This document shows, one piece after another, positions 9,301 through 17,096 of a stretch of 64,000 nucleotides of DNA. The translations under genes were made by a program, and so were the position numbers. The number at the start of each line of letters is the position of its first letter. Position 1 is the stretch's first letter. Source of the DNA: Bog-159 sp963785255 (GTDB lineage: Bacteria; Acidobacteriota; Terriglobia; Bryobacterales; Bryobacteraceae); NCBI GenBank assembly GCA_963785255.1, contig CAWAUR010000006.1, forward strand, positions 124,001 through 188,000, written 5' to 3'. A model generated the notes under the pieces. That model ran no database searches. It was not told the DNA's origin and was given only the letters and a program-made list of their open reading frames with translations.

Positions 9301-9360
9301 CGCCAGCGCGATAACCGCGCATGCCAACGCCAAAAACATCGTCTGCTTCCTTTGTTTCAT
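6349..9360 (-). CDS. Secreted YVTN beta-propeller fused to a phosphoesterase (AcpA/PLC-like)
   Basis: About 1,003 residues from ATG at 9360, chosen over the GTG 33 bases upstream because AGGAG lies about 12 bases before it and because a signal peptide (MKQRKQTMFLALACAVIAL, cleavage near AQAQD) starts there. The first half is a seven-bladed YVTN/YncE-like propeller (repeated blades such as ISKDGKTLVVANYYNDSITV and LSPDEKQLYVTNGNLNCIAV). The second half is a phosphoesterase of the acid phosphatase/phospholipase C superfamily, with the metal-binding start HVIFILKENRTYDQILGDLE and, near the end, EDDAQDGGDHVDSHRS. Likely periplasmic or surface-exposed phosphate-ester hydrolase; substrate unknown. 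The stop codon is supplied by a palindromic repeat. Confidence 0.85.
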   Translation of the reverse strand: MKQRKQTMFLALACAVIALALPAAQAQDTPNPDSQDLPNMAQQITPLAPPGSRFEPMNPDLTANPSWLAGQAVTTVASPDGKTLLVLCSGFNIVFTGSLTSRITSQFVFIYDISAKQPVKKQVVQIPNTYNGIVFDPSGTHFYVAGGSDDNIHTVTLGSNGEWAEEQPTSPALTMGHAAGNGLSVQPGGTGPVNAQVGVKPCAAGLAISKDGKTLVVANYYNDSITVFSGGYGNWSKGTELDLRPGKSNPAQAGVPGGEYAFWVAVKGSAAGATAYISSIRDREIDVVSLSGTPAVTARIAVKGQPNKTTLNAAQSLLYVVEDETDTVDVISTASNAILETIPVIAPPGVLPTALAQYTGANSDSATLSPDEKQLYVTNGNLNCIAVVALSGTNSGDQVVGLIPTGWYPNSVSFSADGSWVYAVNGKSPTGANTGFCYSGGAPTYPSCIPANQYNPQLLKAGFQTFPRPTAAQLTTLTAQVAVNNRFSFTESAGDAAVMAAVRAGVQHVIFILKENRTYDQILGDLEVGNGDPDLTEFGQAVTPNLHNLALNFVTLDNFLVTAEVSNDGWPWSTSARAPDVIERQFPVFYSSAVGVSRGLSIDSEGVNRSVNVAYPTLAERQYADPFTPNDPDLLPGQTDVAAPDGPDNEINTGYLWDAALRADLTVRNYGFFVDETRYNTTTNTIPLVENPAADGIVVAYPTNVALAPRTDPYFRGFDNAFPDYYRYAEWAREFDNNYLLPACRAPEPRKPAAAPATLPCTPHGQITPRSAGMPSLSLVRFMHDHTGSFSAAIDGVNTPDLQVADNDYAVGLLVQKIASSQYANNTLVFVLEDDAQDGGDHVDSHRSVALVAGAFVKQGALVSTPYNTIDFVRTMEEVLGLPPMNLNDALAKPMADIFNTTPSAWSFTATPSALLYGAGVSLPLPPQPAGMVAPKPSHDAAYWARATEGMDFTSEDRVDPEGFNRLLWKGLMGDKPYPAAPSGKDLRRNRATLLARYKLTKP

Positions 9361-9553
9361 TTCTTTTGTGTTCTCCTGAGTCGCGAATTTCACGGTTCAC
9401 CGTCCATGTATTTACCGCCGTTGCCGGAGTAGATTAGGAAATTAGTTGCACTATATATGGACCTGATTGTATGTTTTATAAAGTTATAAGCGCAACGTTC
9501 TCGTTAGGTATTAGAGGTGCGTTCCGCCCACGGGCAGACCCCTATTTTCCTGT

Positions 9554-9722
9554 TTAGAACCCATAAACCTCGGGAAACACGTTCTTTTTGATCCGGCGCC
9601 GGGCTTTCAAAGACAATGCCTTTTTCGCCGGGGGTTGGAACGGGTCCTGATAATTCGGATACAACGCCGCGGTCAGGCCGGCCGCTGCGCGCGGCGGGCG
9701 GTACTGCACGTTCTTCATCATT
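9554..9722 (-). CDS. Possible small basic protein, unknown
   Basis: A 55-codon frame (MMKNVQYRPPRAAAG... ending FPEVYGF) lies alone in the 500-bp gap between the propeller gene and the UPF0182 gene. Third positions are mostly G or C, as in the neighbouring real genes, and the C-terminus is lysine/arginine rich. No ribosome binding site is clear and no family is recognised. The rest of 9394-9898 holds two inverted copies of the palindromic repeat and AT-rich sequence near 9430-9520 that could carry promoters. Confidence 0.3.
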
Positions 9723-9803
9723 TGCGGGAGGCTCCGAAGCACACAGTGCGGGAAAACCGCCAATATTCTCCGGATTCTTTGCGGTTCTGGTAAGCGCCGC
9801 TGG

Positions 9804-9827
9804 TAGGACAGGCCTCCTGGCCTGTCC
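9804..9827 (+). repeat. Family A palindromic repeat, copy 3
   Basis: Faces copy 4 as a head-to-head inverted pair separated by 24 bp, so the pair could form one long hairpin just upstream of the UPF0182 gene. Confidence 0.9.
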
Positions 9828-9851
9828 CGGGCGAGCCACGCGAGCGAGCCT

Positions 9852-9875
9852 GGACAGGCCGGGAGGCCTGTCCTA
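9852..9875 (-). repeat. Family A palindromic repeat, copy 4
   Basis: Partner of the copy at 9804-9827, with TAG outward on the minus strand. Its outer edge is 23 bp from the start of the UPF0182 gene. Confidence 0.9.
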
Positions 9876-9898
9876 CCGCCGGGTGTTACACTCCCTGC

Positions 9899-12643
9899 AT
9901 GGTTCAGTACCGCATCCCCCGCGGCGCTCCGAAGCGTGGAGGCCGCGGCGCGCGCATCACCATCATCGTCCTTGTCATAGCGGTTTTGCTGGGGGCGCGC
10001 TCGCTGGCTTCGTTCTCGATCGAATATCAATGGTGGAAAGAGCTTGGCCAAATCGACACCTGGCTGGCCATGCTGGCCTACGGGTTCGCGCCCTTGCTGG
10101 CCGCCACACTCATCGCCTTCGGCGTTCTATGGGTGGCGCATGCACGCGCGCTGAAGTTCGCGGGCACGGGGCTCTCCGACCATCCCCTCTACGCCTGGCT
10201 CTCGAGCGTGGGCCTGTTGTTTCTCGGATATCTGGTCGCGGCCGGCTCCATTGAGACGTGGACCGTGGTGCGCTTTCTCGGCGCGCGCGGCATCCCGCCG
10301 GAGGCCGAGGCCTGGCACGACGCCGTGTTCGGCCTGCCGCTGAAGTTCTATCTGTTCGATTTGCCGTTTTACTCCGATCTGCGCGGCTACTTACTGGCGC
10401 TGATCATCGTCTGCGTGCTGGTCTATTGGATCGCCGCGCGCGGCTGGCAGCTGCGCTACCGGTTGGGACCCAACATCGGCGACCTGCGGCAAATCGATCC
10501 CTCGCTGTTCCGCTTGGAAGGCGGACTGGAAAGCCGGTTCCTGCGCGGCGCACTGGCCATATTTCTGGCGGCGCTGGCGCTGCGCTTCTTCCTGGCGCGC
10601 TATCAGATGGTCTACGACGATCACGGATTCATGGTGGGCGTGGACTACGTGGACTTGAATTTCGCGCTGCCTTTACAGTGGCTGGCGATCCTGGCCTGCC
10701 TGGCCGCCGCCGTACTGGTGTGGCTGCGCCGCTGGATTTGGGCTGCCAGCATGGCGATTGCGCTGTTGGTGCTGTTCGCCGTGCCGCGCCTGGTGGATGC
10801 GTTCTATGTCCGGCCGAACGAAATCTCCATCCAGCGGCCGTTTATCGCCACCCACATCCACGCCACCCGTTCGGCCTACGGCCTGGAAAAACACATGACC
10901 GAGACCGAGTTCACGGTGCATCCCAACGCGCCGATCGATCCGGCCGAACATGAAGCCATCCTCTCCAACGTGCGCCTGTGGGATATCGGGGCGTTTCACA
11001 ATACCATCACGCAGATTCAGGCGCTGCGGCCGTACTACGTTTTCTCGGATACGGATGTGGACCGCTACACCATCAACGGCGCATATCGCGAGGTGCTGCT
11101 GACGCCGCGCGAATTGGATATCAATCAGTTGCCGGGCGCCAGCGCCAGCTGGATCAATCCGCACTTTGTCTACACGCACGGCTACGGCCTGGTGATGGCG
11201 CCGGTGGCCAAGCTCACGGCCGACGGACTGCCTGTATTGTTGATCGAAAATGCGCCGCCGGAAATCAAGACGCCCAGCTTGAAGTTGACGCGTCCGGAGA
11301 TTTATTACGGCGAGGTGGTGCAGGAACCGGTCTTCGTGCACACCGCCCAGCCCGAGTTCAACTATCCCTCGGGCGAGAAGAACGTCTTTTCGAGCTACGA
11401 AGGCACGGGGGGCATTCCTATATCTTCGGCGGCGATGCGAGTGGCGGCGGCTGTGCGCCAGGGCGATATGAATATCCTGTTGAGCAATCCGATTTCGAGC
11501 GACAGCCGCATGATGATCCGGAGGAATATCAAGGAACGGCTGCAGACGCTGGCGGCGTTCATCGCCTGGGATGGCGATCCGTACCTGGTGATCACGGATG
11601 CGGGGCGCCTGGTCTGGATGAACGATGGTTACACTTATTCGAACTCTCACCCTTATTCGCGCACGGTGGACGTGCCTGAGTTAGGCGAGGTCAACTATCT
11701 GCGCAACGCCGTGAAGGCGACCATCGACGCCTACGACGGCACCACGCGGCTCTATATCTTTGCGCCGGACGATCCCATCGTGCGCGCGTATCAGCGGCTG
11801 TTCCCGGCGCTGTTCCATCCGGCCTCCGAAATGCCCGCCGATTTGCGGCGGCATGCGCGGTATCCCGAAACGCTGTTTCGCGTGCAGGCGGAGATTTACC
11901 GCACGTATCACATGCTCGATCCGCAGGCGTTCTATAACAAGGAAGACATGTGGGACCTGGCGCGCTACACGGCCGCGCAGGAGGGTCAATCGGAGTATGT
12001 AACGCCCATTTATGTGGTGGCCAGCCTGCCGGATCGCAACGAAGCGGAGTTCTTATTGTTGCTGCCGTTCACGCCGCGCAATAAGGACAACCTCATCGGG
12101 CTGATGCTGGCGCGCTGCGATGGCCAGCATCTGGGCGAGATTGTGGTGCTGCAGTTATCGAAGCAGGAGCTGATCTTCGGTCCGGCGCAGATTGCGGCGC
12201 GCATCAACCAGGAACAGACGATCTCGAAGGATTTGACGCTGTGGAACCAGCAAGGCTCGCACGTGCTGCGCGCGCAGACTTTGGTGCTGCCGGTGGATCA
12301 CACGTTCCTGTATGTGGACCCGATCTATATCACTTCGAGTTCCACGAGCATGCCGCAATTGAAGAAAATCGTGTTGGCGGAAGGCAGCCGGCTGATCTAT
12401 ACGAATACGTTCGAGGAGGCTGTGGCGCAACTCTCGCCCGGCGCGCAGTCGCTGGTACAGCAGGCGGAAGGGTCCGCGCCGCAGGGGGGCGGCGGTACGG
12501 CAACGGCGGCCACGGGCAACTCGGCGGATCAGCGGCTGGAACGCGTGCGGGCGCATTTGCGGCGGTATCGCGAGTTGGCCGGACAAGGCAAGTGGGAGGA
12601 AGCCGGCAAGGAGCTGGAGGCGATTGAGGCAGAGGTGAAATAA
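9899..12643 (+). CDS. UPF0182 family large membrane protein
   Basis: 914 residues, typical length for UPF0182. The N-terminal third has about seven hydrophobic segments (for example ITIIVLVIAVLLGARSLASF and GYLLALIIVCVLVYWIAARG), followed by a large domain with the family hallmarks AYGLEKHMTETEFTVHP, NIRLWD-like NVRLWDIGAF, HPYSRTVDVPELGEVNYLRN and YPETLFRVQAEIYRTYHM. The C-terminus is low complexity then helical (RLERVRAHLRRYRELAGQG). Function of the family is not known; it is an integral membrane protein. Single gene, flanked on both sides by repeats. Confidence 0.92.
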   Translation: MVQYRIPRGAPKRGGRGARITIIVLVIAVLLGARSLASFSIEYQWWKELGQIDTWLAMLAYGFAPLLAATLIAFGVLWVAHARALKFAGTGLSDHPLYAWLSSVGLLFLGYLVAAGSIETWTVVRFLGARGIPPEAEAWHDAVFGLPLKFYLFDLPFYSDLRGYLLALIIVCVLVYWIAARGWQLRYRLGPNIGDLRQIDPSLFRLEGGLESRFLRGALAIFLAALALRFFLARYQMVYDDHGFMVGVDYVDLNFALPLQWLAILACLAAAVLVWLRRWIWAASMAIALLVLFAVPRLVDAFYVRPNEISIQRPFIATHIHATRSAYGLEKHMTETEFTVHPNAPIDPAEHEAILSNVRLWDIGAFHNTITQIQALRPYYVFSDTDVDRYTINGAYREVLLTPRELDINQLPGASASWINPHFVYTHGYGLVMAPVAKLTADGLPVLLIENAPPEIKTPSLKLTRPEIYYGEVVQEPVFVHTAQPEFNYPSGEKNVFSSYEGTGGIPISSAAMRVAAAVRQGDMNILLSNPISSDSRMMIRRNIKERLQTLAAFIAWDGDPYLVITDAGRLVWMNDGYTYSNSHPYSRTVDVPELGEVNYLRNAVKATIDAYDGTTRLYIFAPDDPIVRAYQRLFPALFHPASEMPADLRRHARYPETLFRVQAEIYRTYHMLDPQAFYNKEDMWDLARYTAAQEGQSEYVTPIYVVASLPDRNEAEFLLLLPFTPRNKDNLIGLMLARCDGQHLGEIVVLQLSKQELIFGPAQIAARINQEQTISKDLTLWNQQGSHVLRAQTLVLPVDHTFLYVDPIYITSSSTSMPQLKKIVLAEGSRLIYTNTFEEAVAQLSPGAQSLVQQAEGSAPQGGGGTATAATGNSADQRLERVRAHLRRYRELAGQGKWEEAGKELEAIEAEVK

Positions 12644-12654
12644 GCTTGTGGGGC

Positions 12655-12779
12655 GCTGCGGCGGGCTCCCAGCCCGCCGGCCTGCCAAGGCATTCGAGGA
12701 AATGCGGCCAGGCGGCCTGAGAGGTTCTCAGCCTGCGCGGGCAGCACGGGCCGGCGCTTCGGGGCGTTCCGATCGTCTT
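12655..12779. repeat. Composite of family B/C repeats
   Basis: The stretch after the UPF0182 stop holds GGCGGGCTCCCAGCCCGCC and CTGAGAGGTTCTCAGCCTG, hairpin-forming pieces found after other genes in this window. May act as a transcription terminator between convergent genes. Confidence 0.6.
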
Positions 12780-12803
12780 GGACAGGCCGGGAGGTCTGTC
12801 CTA
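12780..12803 (-). repeat. Family A palindromic repeat, copy 5 (contains a stop codon)
   Basis: The outer TAG (12801-12803, minus strand) is the stop codon of the UbiE/MenG gene. Confidence 0.9.
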
Positions 12804-13505
12804 CCGCGCGCCGTTCTTCGCCGCCCAGTGCAGCCCGATGCCGCCCAGAATGAAGCCGCGCGCTTCAACCACACCGTAGCCAAAACGGCGCAGGCGGTCG
12901 GTAAACTCCTGCATGGAGACGAACGAGCGCAGCGAATCGGGAATGTACGTGTAGATGCGCGGACGGCCGTGCAACAGCAGTCCCCAGAATCCGCCTTGCG
13001 CGTACAGATAGGCAATAAACAACTGGCGCAGCACGGGATTGGCGGGCAGGAAGAAATCGAGTGTTACCAGCAGGCCGCCCGGCCGGGTGACGCGCTCGAT
13101 CTCGGCGAGGGCCGCGTTCAGATCCGGGAAGTTACGCAGGCCGTAGCCGATGAACACGCAGTCGAAGGTGTTTTCGGGAAAGGGGAGGATGGTGGCGTCG
13201 GCGCACACCGCGTCGCGGACGCCGCCTTGGTGCGCCAGTTTCAGCATGCGCTCGGTAAGATCTACGGCAATGGAGGTGGCATGCGGGCAGCGCCGGGCGA
13301 CCAGCTTCGAAAAATCGCCGGTGCCGGAAGCCAGATCGAGGACTACGGCGCGCTCTGGCAGGGCCGCCTGGTCGACGCCGCGGCGCTTCCAGCGGCGGTC
13401 CATGCCGTAAGAAAAGATACGCGTGATGAAGTCGTAGCGCGGCGCGATGGTGGAGAACATCGCGCGCATCAGACGCAGATCCTGCTTCTCCGCGGGGATT
13501 GGCAT
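12801..13505 (-). CDS. ubiE: UbiE/MenG-type quinone C-methyltransferase
   Basis: 234 residues from ATG at 13505; the longer open frame upstream reads only through repeat DNA. The family signature is complete: MFSTIAPRYDFITRIFSYGMDRRWK at the N-terminus (positions 16 on), SAM motif I VLDLASGTGDFSK, motif II DAVCADATILPFPENTFDCV, then IGYGLRNFPD and VTRPGGLLVTLDFFLP. It methylates demethylmenaquinone (and/or the ubiquinone precursor) late in quinone synthesis; given the quinol-oxidising complex III in this window, menaquinone is the likely product. Ends exactly in a palindromic repeat. Confidence 0.93.
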   Translation of the reverse strand: MPIPAEKQDLRLMRAMFSTIAPRYDFITRIFSYGMDRRWKRRGVDQAALPERAVVLDLASGTGDFSKLVARRCPHATSIAVDLTERMLKLAHQGGVRDAVCADATILPFPENTFDCVFIGYGLRNFPDLNAALAEIERVTRPGGLLVTLDFFLPANPVLRQLFIAYLYAQGGFWGLLLHGRPRIYTYIPDSLRSFVSMQEFTDRLRRFGYGVVEARGFILGGIGLHWAAKNGAR

Positions 13506-13787
13506 TACGCAGGGAATTGTAGCATGGCGTGGGGCGAGCACTCTGTAGGACAGGCCTCCTGGCCTGTCCGGGGCGAGCTGCGCTCCGAGCTCCGCTCCGC
13601 CGTGGGCGAGATGCACTCCGCCGTGGGCGAACTGCGCTCGCCGTGGGCGAGCTGCGCTCCGAGCTCCACTCCGCCGTGGGCGAGATGCACTCCGCCGTGG
13701 GCGAGCTGCGCTCGCCGTGGGCGAGCTGCGCTCGCCGAAGAGCGGGCCTACGAGGCCCGCGCAGGCTACGAGCCTGCCCCACAAAAA
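13506..13787. repeat. Repeat-dense spacer: family A copy, degenerate tandem repeat, family B copy
   Basis: Holds family A copy 6 (13546-13569), then a degenerate tandem array (about 13570-13738) built of CTCCGCCGTGGGCGAGATGC and GCTGCGCTC variants, then family B (13739-13786: GGGCCTACGAGGCCCGC and CAGGCTACGAGCCTGCCCC). No gene is supported here. Confidence 0.75.
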
Positions 13788-14966
13788 CTAGCGGCGGGAC
13801 GACTTTGCCAGAGCGTTGCGCGACACTTCCACGCCCGCGCCGGTGGCGAATGTTCCGACAGGTGTCGAAACCGGCGCCTCCATCATCTGAAGCATGGCGT
13901 AGGCGGGCATGTCTTCGGCTTCCTTGAAGAACGTCATGCGCTCCTGGTCGCCGTCGTAATCCACCTTCACCAGATCCCCGCCGCGCACCTGCTCGGTGGC
14001 GATCAGATTCGACAGCGGATGCACCAGACTGCGATCGATGGCGCGTTTCAGATGCCGCGCACCGTATTTCATGTCGGTGCCTTCGCGCAGCAGAAAATCC
14101 TTGGCGGTATCGGTAAGCGAGAACAGGAACGGTGCGCCGCTCGCCGCATTGAAAATTCGATGCTGCAACATATTCAGTTCCAAGCCCAGGATCTTGCGCA
14201 ACTCCGGCTCGCCCAAGGGACGGAACACCACCACCTTATCGATGCGGTTCATGAACTCCGGTGTGAATTTTCGACGCGCGGCTTCAACACCCGCGCGCGA
14301 GATCTTCTCGGTGAGGCTGCCGTCCACCAAGCCTTCGGCACACTTACGTTCCATTTCGGAAGCCGCGAATCCCAAGTTGGGACGCAGGATCGAATTCATT
14401 TCGCCCGCGCCCAGATTGCTGGTCATGAAGATCATGGTCTGCGAAAAATCGACGCGGCGGTTGTCACCCAACGTCAGCGTGGCTTTGTCCAGAATACCCA
14501 GCAACAAGTTCCACAGCGAGTCGCTGGCTTTTTCGATCTCATCGAACAGCACAAAGCTGAGCTTCACCTTGTCGGTATAATGCTGCTGCAAGACTTCCTG
14601 GCTCAACAGCGGATGGGTCTCGCGGTGTCCTAAATATCCGGGCGGCGAACCGATCAGTTTGGCGATCTCATGGCTATGCTGGAACTCCGCGCAATCGATC
14701 TTGACGACCGCGCGCATATCGCCCACCAGGCTCTCCGCGGTGGCTTCCACCAAGCGCGTCTTGCCGGAACCCGTGGGTCCCAGAAAGAGAAAATTGCCGA
14801 TGGGCCGGCCCGGGCTGGACATACCCGCCAGGTAGGTTTGGTAAATGTTCACGATCTGATCGATGGCTTCCTTCTGCCCGACGATACGCCGACGTAAATC
14901 CGACTCGAGTTTCACGGCCGCGGTTCCCGTCAATGTCGGATCGAGTTGTCTATTTGTTAGGCCCAT
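13788..14966 (-). CDS. AAA+ ATPase of the ClpA/B D2 type, stand-alone
   Basis: 392 residues from ATG at 14966, preceded by AGAGG about 7 bases upstream; the open frame extends 13 codons further but without a binding site. Walker A is FLGPTGSGKTRLVE, Walker B is FVLFDEIEKAS, sensor 1 MIFMTSNLGAGE, arginine-finger region EFMNRIDKVVVFRPL, and a C-terminal small domain with YGARHLKRAIDRSLVHPLSN. These match the second ATPase domain plus C-domain of ClpB/ClpA. The N-domain, first ATPase domain and coupling domain are absent, and there is no ClpX zinc domain. Probably a protein remodeller or ATPase partner of unknown client. Confidence 0.85.
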   Translation of the reverse strand: MGLTNRQLDPTLTGTAAVKLESDLRRRIVGQKEAIDQIVNIYQTYLAGMSSPGRPIGNFLFLGPTGSGKTRLVEATAESLVGDMRAVVKIDCAEFQHSHEIAKLIGSPPGYLGHRETHPLLSQEVLQQHYTDKVKLSFVLFDEIEKASDSLWNLLLGILDKATLTLGDNRRVDFSQTMIFMTSNLGAGEMNSILRPNLGFAASEMERKCAEGLVDGSLTEKISRAGVEAARRKFTPEFMNRIDKVVVFRPLGEPELRKILGLELNMLQHRIFNAASGAPFLFSLTDTAKDFLLREGTDMKYGARHLKRAIDRSLVHPLSNLIATEQVRGGDLVKVDYDGDQERMTFFKEAEDMPAYAMLQMMEAPVSTPVGTFATGAGVEVSRNALAKSSRR

Positions 14967-15059
14967 CGCTTTACCTCTTTTCAGCGCCCGTAGGTTGAGC
15001 TGCATTCCAACCTGCCTTAAGCACGCGACGTGCCAAACGTGGAAAGTGCGATTTCTCTA

Positions 15060-15776
15060 CTATTTTGGCGGCTTGGAAGGCCGTACTTCCAATCGGCTAA
15101 CCAGCGTACGTGCGGGCATACGTAACAGCACGACGGCAAGCTCTGCTATGTCTTCCGGCTGAATTTTCCAGGGCGCCGTTCCGGCACGCGACCCGAAGTC
15201 CGTGTCCACGCTGCCGGGCATGATGTAACTCACGCGCACATTATCGTGCCGGTGATCGAGCATCATGGCTTCGCTGAAACCGTTCACCGCGAACTTGGAC
15301 GCATTGTACGCCGCGCCGCCGGCGAACGGATTCTTGCCCGCCAGGCTGGAGATATTGATAATGTATCCGGCGCCGCGCTGCCGCATACGGGGCAGAGCGG
15401 CGTGGCTCGCATAATAAACGCCGTTCAGGTTCAATTCGATGGTACTGCGCCATTCCTCCGGTGTGAGATCCGCTACACTTTTGAAGACACCCGCGCCGGC
15501 GTTGTTGACCAGAACGTCCAATCCGCCGAAGCGCGCATCCACTTTGGTAAAGAAGCGCTCCACGCCGTCCTGTTTTGAAACGTCGGCGGGTTCCGCCAGC
15601 AGCCGGTCACGAGCTTCCGTGGGACAACTGGCTGCGAACTCCCGCACATGTTCCGCGGACCGGCTGCAGACGGCCACTAACGCGCCTTCGCGCAGCAGCC
15701 GTGCGGCGATGGCTCGGCCGATGCCGCGCGTGCCGCCGGTGACAATCGCAATCTTGCCTGCTATGCTTTGTTCCAT
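15060..15776 (-). CDS. Short-chain dehydrogenase/reductase
   Basis: 238 residues with the classical SDR motifs: cofactor loop VTGGTRGIGRA, NNAGAG, catalytic Ser in NISSLAGKNP and YNASK. The Arg after VAVCS suggests NADP(H) preference (inference). Cytosolic oxidoreductase; substrate unknown. Divergently transcribed from the VOC-SpoIIE gene with only 26 bp between the starts. Confidence 0.9.
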   Translation of the reverse strand: MEQSIAGKIAIVTGGTRGIGRAIAARLLREGALVAVCSRSAEHVREFAASCPTEARDRLLAEPADVSKQDGVERFFTKVDARFGGLDVLVNNAGAGVFKSVADLTPEEWRSTIELNLNGVYYASHAALPRMRQRGAGYIINISSLAGKNPFAGGAAYNASKFAVNGFSEAMMLDHRHDNVRVSYIMPGSVDTDFGSRAGTAPWKIQPEDIAELAVVLLRMPARTLVSRLEVRPSKPPK

Positions 15777-15802
15777 ACTGCGATTCTATATAATCGGGAG
15801 CG
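15777..15802. promoter_or_regulatory. Divergent intergenic region, possible promoter and RBS
   Basis: Contains TATATAAT (a -10-like box on the plus strand) and GGGAG just before the ATG at 15803. Any promoter for either gene must largely overlap the opposite coding start. Confidence 0.35.
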
Positions 15803-17050
15803 ATGGGTAATTCCAGCGAGCCGCCGCACCTGCGGATCCACGCCATCAATATCTATGTGCGCGATCAGGAGCGCAGCCTGCGCTTCTACGTGGAGCAGCT
15901 CGGATTCAAGCTGACTTTCGACGCCAGGTTGGGATCCCGCGGCCGGTGGTTGGCGGTCTCGCCTCCGGATGGCTCGGCGGTGCTGGTCTTGATCGCTCCC
16001 AAGCGCGGCTCCCAGGAGTATAAGTTCATTGGCCGGGCCACCCACGTTGCCTTTCTGACGGAAGACGTGCTGGCCAAATTCCATGAATGGCGCAGTCGCG
16101 GTGTGCGATTCACGCATACCCCGCGGTTACGCCGCTTGCGCTACGACCGGCCTGCGGAGGCCGCCGCGCCGGCGGGCGAAGATCCCATCTGGGGCGGGGT
16201 GTTCGCACGTTTTCAGGATGTGGACGGAAATAGGTTCGCGCTGATGGGCTTCGATACGGCCAGCCGCGAGTTGGAAGCGCAACGCCAGGCGCTGGCGGCC
16301 AGGCTGGAAGCCGAACGCCGCGCGGCGCAGGAACTGGAGATCGCCAGACAGGTGCAGGCGCGCCTGTTCCCGCAAGAGCTTCCGCCGCTCAAGACGTTGG
16401 AATATGCCGGTATTTGCATTCAGGCGCGCCAGGTAGGCGGCGATTATTACGACTTCCTGAGCCTGGGCCGCGGCAGGCTCGGCCTGGTGATCGGAGACAT
16501 CGCCGGAAAGGGGATCGCGGCCGCGCTGCTGATGGCCAACCTGCAGGCGAACCTGCGCAGCCAGTGCGCCATGGCCCTGGCACGGCCGCAACGGTTTCTG
16601 GAATCCGTCAACAGGTTGTTTTTCGAGAACACGGTGTCGAGCGCCTATGCCACGCTTTTCTTCGCGGAGTACGACGACCGCAGCGGACGCCTGCGCTACG
16701 CCAATTGCGGGCATCTGAGCGGGTTGGTACTGCGGCGCGGCGGCCATTTGGAACGGCTGGATTCGACCTGCACCGTGTTGGGACTTTTCGCGGACTGGAA
16801 TTGCGCCCTGTGCGAATGCCGTCTGGCGGCGGGCGACGCACTGGCTCTCTACACCGATGGGGTTACCGAGGCGTTTAACGGCGCCGGTGAGGATTTCGGG
16901 GAGCAGCGGTTGGTGGAGGCCTTGCGGCGCACACGCAAGCTGACCTGCCACGAGCAGGTAGAGGCGATCGCCGGCGAAGTGCGGCAGTTCAGCCCCGGCG
17001 AGCAGTTTGACGATATCACGCTGATTGTGGCAAGGCGGCGGGAGGGGTGA
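15803..17050 (+). CDS. VOC (glyoxalase-fold) domain fused to SpoIIE/RsbU-type PP2C phosphatase
   Basis: 415 residues in three parts. Residues 8-150 form a VOC/glyoxalase fold (IHAINIYVRDQERSLRFYVE, THVAFLTED, FQDVDGNRFALMGFD). Residues 153-185 are a predicted coiled coil (ASRELEAQRQALAARLEAER). Residues 190-413 are a PP2C SpoIIE domain: GGDYYDFLSLGRGRLGLVIG, DIAGKGIAAALLMA, LALYTDGVTEAFN and QFDDITLIVARR, with the metal-binding aspartates present. SpoIIE/RsbU phosphatases usually dephosphorylate an anti-sigma antagonist; here the VOC domain sits where a sensory input domain normally does, so it may bind a small ligand. No anti-sigma factor or antagonist gene is adjacent. Confidence 0.88.
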   Translation: MGNSSEPPHLRIHAINIYVRDQERSLRFYVEQLGFKLTFDARLGSRGRWLAVSPPDGSAVLVLIAPKRGSQEYKFIGRATHVAFLTEDVLAKFHEWRSRGVRFTHTPRLRRLRYDRPAEAAAPAGEDPIWGGVFARFQDVDGNRFALMGFDTASRELEAQRQALAARLEAERRAAQELEIARQVQARLFPQELPPLKTLEYAGICIQARQVGGDYYDFLSLGRGRLGLVIGDIAGKGIAAALLMANLQANLRSQCAMALARPQRFLESVNRLFFENTVSSAYATLFFAEYDDRSGRLRYANCGHLSGLVLRRGGHLERLDSTCTVLGLFADWNCALCECRLAAGDALALYTDGVTEAFNGAGEDFGEQRLVEALRRTRKLTCHEQVEAIAGEVRQFSPGEQFDDITLIVARRREG

Positions 17051-17072
17051 GAGGCGGTCCGGGAGAAGACAT

Positions 17073-17096
17073 GGACAGGCCGGGAGGCCTGTCCTA
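17073..17096 (-). repeat. Family A palindromic repeat, copy 7 (contains a stop codon)
   Basis: Outer TAG at 17094-17096 is the stop codon of the TIGR03437-type gene. Confidence 0.9.

Noticed and set aside
13570..13738. Candidate CRISPR-like array
   Set aside because: Units are degenerate, of variable length, without regular unique spacers, and no cas gene is in the window.
12648..14633. 661-aa open frame on the plus strand
   Set aside because: Antisense to ubiE and the AAA+ ATPase and running through the repeat array; a by-product of high GC.
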